DNA from: Candidatus Bipolaricaulota bacterium
GTDB lineage: Bacteria; Bipolaricaulota; Bipolaricaulia; UBA7950; UBA9294
Assembly: GCA_021159105.1 (NCBI GenBank)
Contig: JAGGSM010000186.1
Coordinates: forward strand, 1 to 9,680
Reading direction: 5' to 3'
Length of the DNA: 9,680 bases
The notes below the pieces were generated by a model that was given only the letters and a program-made list of their open reading frames with translations, ran no database searches and was not told where the DNA came from. Positions 4,549 through 9,680 of this stretch are shown here, one piece after another. Numbering within the stretch: the first letter of the stretch is position 1; the number at the start of each line of letters is the position of its first letter. The position numbers were made by a program, and so were the translations under genes.

Positions 4549-5916
4549 ATGAGTGATCTAGTTGAAGTGATGGGGGCGTCCCCGGCCGGGTTGACACCGC
4601 GCCAGATCGTAGACGAGCTTGATAAATATGTCGTCGGTCAGGCAGAGGCGAAGCGCTGCGTGGCGATCGCCCTGCGCAACAGAATGCGCCGACAGATGGT
4701 TCAGGACGAAATCCGCGAGGAGATCAAACCGAAGAACATCCTCATGATCGGGCCGACCGGGGTTGGAAAGACGGAGATATCGCGTCGCTTGGCGCGCCTC
4801 ACTGCCTGCCCGTTCTCCAAGGTCGAGGCGACGAAGTTTACCGAGGTGGGCTACGTCGGGCGCGACGTGGAGTCGATGGTGCGCGACCTGGTGGACATGG
4901 CGATCGACATGGTGCGCGAGGATGAGATCATCAACGTGGAGGATCGTGCCGGAGCCATCGTCACCGACCAGATTGTCGATGCGCTGCTGCCGATGACGAC
5001 GGAGAGTGACCCTGAGCGGGTGGAGAGCGCGAAGAAGACGAGGGCGAAGCTGCGAGAGAAGCTGCTCGCTGGCGACCTCGAAGAGCGGATGATTGAGATC
5101 ACGATCGAGGAGCAGATCAACCCGCAGCTCGACGTCTTCTCGCAGGATGGGATGGACCAGATGGGGATCAACCTGGGGGACATGTTCTCCGGGATCATCC
5201 CACCGAACCGCAAGAAGCGAAAGATGCGCATTCGGGACGCTCGCCCGATCCTGTTCGACCAGGCGTTGGACAGCTTGATCAATATGGAGGACGTGCGCGA
5301 GCGAGGCCTGCAGCTGGCTGAAGAGACGGGGATCATCTTCCTCGACGAGATCGACAAGATTGCTGCTGGTGGGCGTCAGGAGACGGGCGGGCCAGGGGTG
5401 TCCCGCCAGGGAGTGCAGCGCGACCTCCTTCCACTCCTGGAAGGGACGACCGTGCGCACTCGCTATGGGACGGTCTCGACCGAGAACGTCCTGTTCATCG
5501 CCGCTGGCGCGTTCAACATGTCCAAGCCATCTGACCTGATCCCTGAGCTGCAGGGGCGTCTCCCGATCCGCGTGGAGCTCGATGACCTCACAGCCGAGGA
5601 CTTTCAGCGCATCCTGCGCGAGCCCAAGGACGCTCTTGTGAAGCAATACAAGGCCCTCCTGGCGGTGGAGAAGGTGACGCTTGAGTTTGAGGATGAGGCG
5701 GTCGACGAGATAGCGCACATCGCCTACGAGCTGAACCAGAGCACGGAGAACATCGGTGCGCGCCGCTTGGCGACGGTGATGGAGAAGCTGATGGAAGACA
5801 TCTCCTTCTCCGCTGATGAGCATCAGGGAGAGACGATCACCATTGACCGTGACTACGTCAACGAACGCCTGGCCGGCATCGTCGAGGATCCCGACCTCTC
5901 GCGCTACATCCTGTAA
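4549..5916 (+). CDS. hslU: ATP-dependent protease ATPase subunit HslU (ClpY)
   Basis: This 455-residue AAA+ unfoldase partners HslV. Visible features are LTPRQIVDELDKYVVGQ at the N-terminus, Walker A GPTGVGKT (68-75), the pore loop GYVGRD (101-106) that grips substrates, and a variable I-domain (about 108-245). Walker B is IIFLDEID (262-269), the arginine finger region is ELQGRLPIRVEL (Arg337), and sensor 2 is NIGARRL (401-407). The C-terminus DPDLSRYIL inserts between HslV subunits to activate them. I chose the ATG at 4549 because AAGGAG (4537-4542) lies six bases upstream, overlapping the hslV stop; longer readings from 4507 would overlap hslV without a binding site. The length is normal for the family, and the hslVU pair is probably cotranscribed and translationally coupled. 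Confidence 0.97.
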   Translation: MSDLVEVMGASPAGLTPRQIVDELDKYVVGQAEAKRCVAIALRNRMRRQMVQDEIREEIKPKNILMIGPTGVGKTEISRRLARLTACPFSKVEATKFTEVGYVGRDVESMVRDLVDMAIDMVREDEIINVEDRAGAIVTDQIVDALLPMTTESDPERVESAKKTRAKLREKLLAGDLEERMIEITIEEQINPQLDVFSQDGMDQMGINLGDMFSGIIPPNRKKRKMRIRDARPILFDQALDSLINMEDVRERGLQLAEETGIIFLDEIDKIAAGGRQETGGPGVSRQGVQRDLLPLLEGTTVRTRYGTVSTENVLFIAAGAFNMSKPSDLIPELQGRLPIRVELDDLTAEDFQRILREPKDALVKQYKALLAVEKVTLEFEDEAVDEIAHIAYELNQSTENIGARRLATVMEKLMEDISFSADEHQGETITIDRDYVNERLAGIVEDPDLSRYIL

Positions 5917-5964
5917 GCCTTGCTGTAGATTTTGAGCAAGACATCTATGACATAGGAAGATGTG

Positions 5965-6717
5965 ATGGCGTTGAGAAGGTCTCTTGCGTTGTTCATGCTC
6001 GTGCTGTTAGTGGCGACAATCGGCTACGTGGAAGTGAGCGCGAAACCGGCTGCGGGACTGTTGATTCCTCTTTACAGCTGTCCATCGGATGAAAGTGGCT
6101 CGCTTTGGCGGGCGGTTGAGGCTGCCGCGTCGCAGGTCAATATCACAATCATCTGGGGGATCATCTGCGAGGAGGATGACTACCGCTCTGCCCTGGAACG
6201 ACTTACTGCGGTGAGGGTTTCGCGCTTGGCCTACGTTGCAACGAGCGATAGCGCGCGGCCGCTGGAAGAGTTGAAAGCAAGGGTCGGCTTCTACTCTGGA
6301 TTCTCGATCGATGGGATCTTCTTCGATGAAGTCAGTAGTGATCCCTCAAAATGGAACTATGATGAGCAGATCATCGAGTATGCGCGAAGTTTTCCCCAGG
6401 TGAAAAGGGTAGTTCTCAACTCTCCCTACGCAGATGCGGACTTTGTATGTGCCATGCCTGCGGATACTGTTGTCGTCTTTGAAAACCAGTTCTCAGACTG
6501 GGAGGGGTTTTGCACGGGCGAATACGCTGGGATTTCACCCTCCCGCATGGCAGCCCTGATCCACCATACCCCTGCGTCCTTGTTGAAAAGAGCGCTCGAT
6601 CTAGCGAGCAGCCGCGGGATTGGCTATGTCTACGTCACTGATCGCCCCTGGGACCAGTTACCATCCTACTTTCAAGAGGAAGTAGGTCTTGTGCGGTTGT
6701 TGTCGTCGGGTAAATGA
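5965..6717 (+). CDS. Secreted spherulin-4-like protein (putative TIM-barrel glycosidase-type fold)
   Basis: This 250-residue protein starts with a signal peptide (basic MALRRS, hydrophobic 7-22, likely cleavage after VSA at 26). The mature part has the spherulation-specific family 4 pattern. GLLIPLY (31-37) is followed by Trp48 and then AYVATSDSARPLEELKARVGFYSGF. DGIFFDE (116-122) carries the acidic pair, then come VVLNSP (149-154) and VVVFEN (169-174). Families with this barrel resemble glycoside hydrolases; Asp121, Glu122 and Glu173 are candidate active-site acids. Function and substrate are unknown. The ATG at 5965 has AGGAAG upstream at suitable spacing; the overlapping GTG at 5962 is less likely. 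Its stop lies among the codons that follow the dapL remnant on the other strand. No clear terminator or promoter was found. Confidence 0.7.
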   Translation: MALRRSLALFMLVLLVATIGYVEVSAKPAAGLLIPLYSCPSDESGSLWRAVEAAASQVNITIIWGIICEEDDYRSALERLTAVRVSRLAYVATSDSARPLEELKARVGFYSGFSIDGIFFDEVSSDPSKWNYDEQIIEYARSFPQVKRVVLNSPYADADFVCAMPADTVVVFENQFSDWEGFCTGEYAGISPSRMAALIHHTPASLLKRALDLASSRGIGYVYVTDRPWDQLPSYFQEEVGLVRLLSSGK

Positions 6718-6737
6718 AGGATCTGTCTGAACTTATC

Positions 6738-6929
6738 CATTCGACCGATCGCCTCAGCGATGCGCTCTTCCGGCGTTGTGAGCGAGATGCGGACGTATCC
6801 CTCCCCACCCCTGCCGAAGAACGACCCTGGAGCAAAGGATACGCCGCACTCTTCGAGCAAGAACGACGCGAACCCTTCCGAATCCCAGCCATCAGGAACG
6901 CGCATCCAGATGTACAGGGTTGCCTGCGA
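6738..6929 (-). pseudogene. Remnant of a second LL-diaminopimelate aminotransferase: C-terminal ~64 codons only
   Basis: On the minus strand this stretch encodes SQATLYIWMRVPDGW, then APGSFFGRGGEGYVRIS and PEERIAEAIGRM. It aligns without gaps to residues 319-382 of the full-length aminotransferase at 8468-9631, with about 43 of 64 residues identical. The N-terminal five-sixths is absent, including the PLP lysine. The reading frame is open from 6986 to 6672, but upstream of 6929 the similarity ends, and the only starts (for example the GTG at 6986) have no ribosome binding site. Downstream the frame runs 45 bases into the spherulin-like gene. Lack of stops suggests a fairly recent truncation or a diverged donor. 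It is probably not expressed as an enzyme. Confidence 0.8.
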
Positions 6930-6963
6930 CGGTGTAAAGATAGGTCGAGGGCGTGGATGGCTA

Positions 6964-6992
6964 TTGACAGCTGTTGCGGACGACACTATGAT
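6964..6992 (+). promoter_or_regulatory. Promoter of the beta-helix protein gene
   Basis: A perfect -35 TTGACA (6964-6969), a 17-base spacer and TATGAT (6987-6992) predict a start near 6999. That is 80 bases before the ATG at 7079. It lies just outside the dapL remnant, in the unmatched junction DNA. Confidence 0.75.
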
Positions 6993-7078
6993 GATCTTGG
7001 CAAAGCTTTAGGATGAATCACCCAGAAGATGGAAGGATTGCGAGCTGATTTCCAGTGTCTTAAGCAACAGGAGGGCAG

Positions 7079-8473
7079 ATGAGATTCCATTATAAAGCTA
7101 GTTACAGTGTCGTTAAAATCCTTGGAATCTTCGCTCTCCTTGTTATCGGAACAGCGCTGATGGTGGCTGGAGGCACCCTGTTCGTCAGCCCAGAAGGCGA
7201 TGGAGACTGTTCTCAGTCCAACCCGGGCGAGCTGCAGGCATGCCTGAATCTAGCGTCTGACGGAGACACGATCTACCTTGCTGAAGGGACCTATACCGGC
7301 ACAGGGGATGAGGTTGTCAATATCATTAAGAGCATAACTCTGCGCGGAGGATGGGACGGAAGCGGTACAGGACCGGTGGTCTGCGATCCGTCTGTCTATC
7401 GGACCACCCTGGATGGTGAAGGTGCTCGACGCGTGGTATACATCTCTGGGGAGATCTCCCCGCGAATAGAGGGACTTGATATAACCCGCGGGGACGCGAC
7501 AGGCCTAGGGGGCTACGAATACCCAGCCGGCCACACCTACGATGCTGGAGGAGGGGTGTACGTATTGACAGCGACAGCGACCTTCCTGAACAACCGCATA
7601 TTCGATAATACTGCCCTCAATGGAGGGGGTGTCTTCTTGGGGGAATGTTCATGTCTTTTCGATAAAAACGAGATATCGCACAACACTGCTACCTCCACGG
7701 GAGGAGGGGTGTTCATCTACAACGGATCTCCCCTCCTGAAGGGCAACAAGATCGTGTTCAACGCTACCACGAAAGGCAACGGGGGCGGTGGAGGTGGTGT
7801 CTATCTCTTCTCCTCCGATGCCGACTTGGTGGGTAACGAGATCTCTCAAAACAGCACCGCTTCGCACGGTGGTGGCATCTCTGTGGCAGCATGTGCCCCC
7901 AGGCTGACAGATAATCTCATCATTGGTAACGTAGCTGCTTATAATGGCGGTGGTATCTCATTTTGGTACAGCCACAGCCTTATGGTCAACAACATCATCG
8001 CCCAGAACAGGGCCCCTGATTCCCGCGGGGATGGTCTATGGATCGCTGGATCGGATCTCTCCCTTGTGCATACGACCATTGCCAGCAACGGAAATGAAGA
8101 AGGGGAAGGCATCTACGTGACCAAGGCCAACAAGACTATCAGTAGTCTATCCATGATCAATACGATCCTGGTCGGTCACACGGTCGGAATCACGGTCCAA
8201 TCAGGGAGCAGTGCCAAGATGGATGGGACCCTGTGGGGAAGAGGGCCTTGGGCCAACGGCGTCGATCGAAAAGGAGAGGGGAGCATCATCGGTAATGTCG
8301 ATCTTGTGGGTGATCCAGCTTTCCTGGATTCCGACGCTGGCGACTATCACTTGAGCGACCGATCGGCGGCGATCGATATGGGGGTATCTACAGATATAGA
8401 TCTCGATATAGACGGTGATCCTCGCCCGTTAGGGGGCGCTCCAGACATCGGGGCGGATGAATTCTCATCATAA
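7079..8473 (+). CDS. Secreted right-handed parallel beta-helix repeat protein with choice-of-anchor-Q-like C-terminus
   Basis: This 464-residue protein has an N-terminal hydrophobic segment (about 12-30, VVKILGIFALLVIGTAL) acting as signal peptide or anchor. The opening FVSPEGDGDC and DGDTIYLAEGTYTG are typical of secreted PbH1 proteins. Six GGG(V/I) rungs at about 158, 182, 208, 238, 264 and 290 mark coils of 24-30 residues, with asparagine ladders (NEISHNTA, NEISQNSTA). The C-terminal part (about 408-462: GDPAFLDSDAGDYHLSDRSAAIDMG, DGDPRPLGGAPDIGADEF) matches the ending of choice-of-anchor-Q-type beta-helix proteins. Such proteins sit outside the cell and often bind or cleave polysaccharides; no catalytic residues can be named here. 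AGGAGGG ends three bases before the ATG. It overlaps the convergent dapL stop by six bases. Confidence 0.85.
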   Translation: MRFHYKASYSVVKILGIFALLVIGTALMVAGGTLFVSPEGDGDCSQSNPGELQACLNLASDGDTIYLAEGTYTGTGDEVVNIIKSITLRGGWDGSGTGPVVCDPSVYRTTLDGEGARRVVYISGEISPRIEGLDITRGDATGLGGYEYPAGHTYDAGGGVYVLTATATFLNNRIFDNTALNGGGVFLGECSCLFDKNEISHNTATSTGGGVFIYNGSPLLKGNKIVFNATTKGNGGGGGGVYLFSSDADLVGNEISQNSTASHGGGISVAACAPRLTDNLIIGNVAAYNGGGISFWYSHSLMVNNIIAQNRAPDSRGDGLWIAGSDLSLVHTTIASNGNEEGEGIYVTKANKTISSLSMINTILVGHTVGITVQSGSSAKMDGTLWGRGPWANGVDRKGEGSIIGNVDLVGDPAFLDSDAGDYHLSDRSAAIDMGVSTDIDLDIDGDPRPLGGAPDIGADEFSS

Positions 8474-9631
8474 CTTGAGGTGGCTGAGCCGCTCCATCGC
8501 CTCAGCGATGCGTTCTTTAGGAGAAGTGATTGAGATACGCACGTATCCCTCTCCAACGTCTCCGAAGAACGAGCCAGGCGCTACGGAAACTCCAGCCTCG
8601 TTCAATAGTTTCGTCGCGAGCCCTTCCGAATCTTGTCCTGCTGGTATCTGTGCCCACAGGTACAGGGTTGCTGGCGACGCCACTACGTCCCAGCCGAGTG
8701 CGGCCAGCCCAGCAAGCGCGATCTTCCTGCGTGTCTGGTAGATCCCGTTTCGCTCCTCGATCCACTCTTGGGGTGTCTCAAGCGCGCGGACCGCTGCCTC
8801 CTGCACCGGGAGGAACTGGCCGGAGTCGACGTTTGATTTCACCCGGAACAACGATGTAAGGACGTCGCTGTTTCCCACAGCCATTCCGACACGCCAGCCG
8901 GCCATGTTGTACGTCTTGGAAAGAGAGTTGAACTCTACTGTGACCTCGCTTGCTCCTGGAACCTGGAGGATGCTGGGAGCGGTGTACCCATCATAGGTCA
9001 CCTCGCAGTAGGGGGCATCGTGGCAGATCAGAATGTCGTTCTTGCGGGCAAAGGCCACCGCCTGCTCGAAGAAACTGAGATCGGCCGTGGCTGATGTAGG
9101 GTTGTTCGGGTAATTGAGCCACAGCAACCTCGCTCGGCGCGCGATGTCACTTGGAATCGAGGCAAGATCGGGGAGGTAACCGCGCTCTGGGAGGAGCGGT
9201 AACCTGTGCACCTGCGCCCCGGCGAGGACCGCGCCCATCGTGTACGACGGATAACCAGGATCTGGCACGAGGACGAGATCACGCGGATCGAGGATGGCGA
9301 GCGACAGGTGCACGATCCCCTCCTTGGATCCGAGGAGGGGGACGACCTCGGTCGTCGGGTCAAGCTCCACCCCGAACCTACGGGCGTAGTAGGCGGCGAT
9401 CCCCTCTCGCAACGCAGGAATGCCCTGGTAACCGGGATAGCCGTGGTGCGATGATTGACGTGCCGATGAGCAGAGAGCGTCGATCACGGGGTTTGGTGGG
9501 GGCAGATCAGGGTTTCCGATGTCGAGCCGGATCACATCGATACCCCTGGAACGGGCGGCATTGACTCGCTCTCCCCAGCGAGCGAACGGGTAGTTCGGCA
9601 TGTTCGCGATGCGATCGGATTTCGTCTTCAA
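8468..9631 (-). CDS. dapL: LL-diaminopimelate aminotransferase (class I/II, PLP-dependent)
   Basis: This 387-residue fold-type I aminotransferase has the LL-DAP aminotransferase signature. It carries LDIGNPDLPPPNPVI, the phosphate-binding GSKEGIVHL (101-109), DPGYPSY, NYPNNPTSA (173-181), the cofactor aspartate in CHDAPY (Asp205) and NSLSKTYNMAGWRVG with PLP-binding Lys239. The carboxylate-binding arginine is in GYVRIS (Arg365). The family makes LL-2,6-diaminopimelate directly from tetrahydrodipicolinate with glutamate as donor, for lysine and peptidoglycan. Related aminotransferases are hard to tell apart, so the substrate is inferred. The start is a TTG at 9629-9631, supported by AAGGAGG about five bases upstream; the ATG at codon 11 has none. 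The stop TGA overlaps the last bases of the beta-helix gene. A truncated paralogue lies at 6738-6929. Confidence 0.87.
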   Translation of the reverse strand: MKTKSDRIANMPNYPFARWGERVNAARSRGIDVIRLDIGNPDLPPPNPVIDALCSSARQSSHHGYPGYQGIPALREGIAAYYARRFGVELDPTTEVVPLLGSKEGIVHLSLAILDPRDLVLVPDPGYPSYTMGAVLAGAQVHRLPLLPERGYLPDLASIPSDIARRARLLWLNYPNNPTSATADLSFFEQAVAFARKNDILICHDAPYCEVTYDGYTAPSILQVPGASEVTVEFNSLSKTYNMAGWRVGMAVGNSDVLTSLFRVKSNVDSGQFLPVQEAAVRALETPQEWIEERNGIYQTRRKIALAGLAALGWDVVASPATLYLWAQIPAGQDSEGLATKLLNEAGVSVAPGSFFGDVGEGYVRISITSPKERIAEAMERLSHLKL

Positions 9632-9680
9632 GGTTCCTCCTTCGGGGTCGATGGATTCTCCGCTTCTACTCCTGCCTGCG

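Noticed and set aside
4558..5823. Long minus-strand frame opposite hslU
   Set aside because: It is a GC-codon shadow of hslU, rich in His, Leu, Arg and Asp, with no domain pattern.
5919..5940. Stem CTTGCT/AGCAAG after hslU as terminator
   Set aside because: The loop is ten bases, the stem is weak and no T-run follows.
6714..7016. Plus-strand frame overlapping the spherulin-like stop (ATGA)
   Set aside because: Its sequence is the antisense of the dapL remnant; a matching shadow frame exists opposite the full dapL at 8457-8741.

Overview
The window is a chromosomal replication-origin neighbourhood of a bacterium with medium-to-high GC content. The core genes are clearly bacterial: DnaA, HslUV and DUF721/DciA. 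I could not fix the phylum. The dnaA-oriC-dciA-hslVU order without dnaN, recF or gyrB, the secreted parallel beta-helix protein and the DapL-type aminotransferase fit an uncultivated, deep-branching lineage. Bipolaricaulota is one guess, but nothing here proves it.

Left part (1-1794). On the minus strand lies a RelE-family toxin, cut by the window edge, and its overlapping ribbon-helix-helix antitoxin. Two perfect inverted repeats sit upstream as candidate operators. A repeat-rich spacer follows, with REP-like hairpins and a degenerate 7-bp tandem repeat. Next is a plus-strand cluster of six tRNA genes: Lys-CTT, Lys-TTT, Glu-TTC, Val-TAC, Asp-GTC and Phe-GAA. A TTGACA-17-TAACAT promoter precedes it and a second promoter lies before tRNA-Glu. 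The spacer between the tRNAs and dnaA holds two more copies of the same composite repeat.

Centre (1746-5916). dnaA is followed by a textbook oriC of about 250 bp. It has two divergent, helically phased DnaA-box arrays, a box next to DnaA-trio-like CTA/TTA triplets, and an AT-rich stretch. Directly behind it is a DUF721/DciA gene with a C-terminal zinc ribbon, whose family recruits or loads the replicative helicase. Initiator, origin and probable helicase loader therefore lie within 2.2 kb. hslV and hslU, encoding the ClpQY protease, follow on the same strand. hslV has its own promoter and an unusual start region.

Right part (5917-9680). Two secreted-protein genes, a spherulin-4-like protein and a parallel beta-helix protein, lie on the plus strand. 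Each converges on an aminotransferase sequence on the minus strand. The right-hand one is a full-length LL-diaminopimelate aminotransferase (dapL). The left-hand one is only the last ~64 codons of a diverged paralogue, about two-thirds identical in protein. This suggests that a segment carrying the beta-helix gene entered the 3' end of dapL, or that dapL was duplicated and one copy decayed. A strong TTGACA-17-TATGAT promoter drives the beta-helix gene from beside that remnant.

The most noteworthy items are the architecture of oriC and its coupling to dciA, the truncated dapL copy with its inserted gene, the composite repeats around the tRNA cluster, and the hslV start region.
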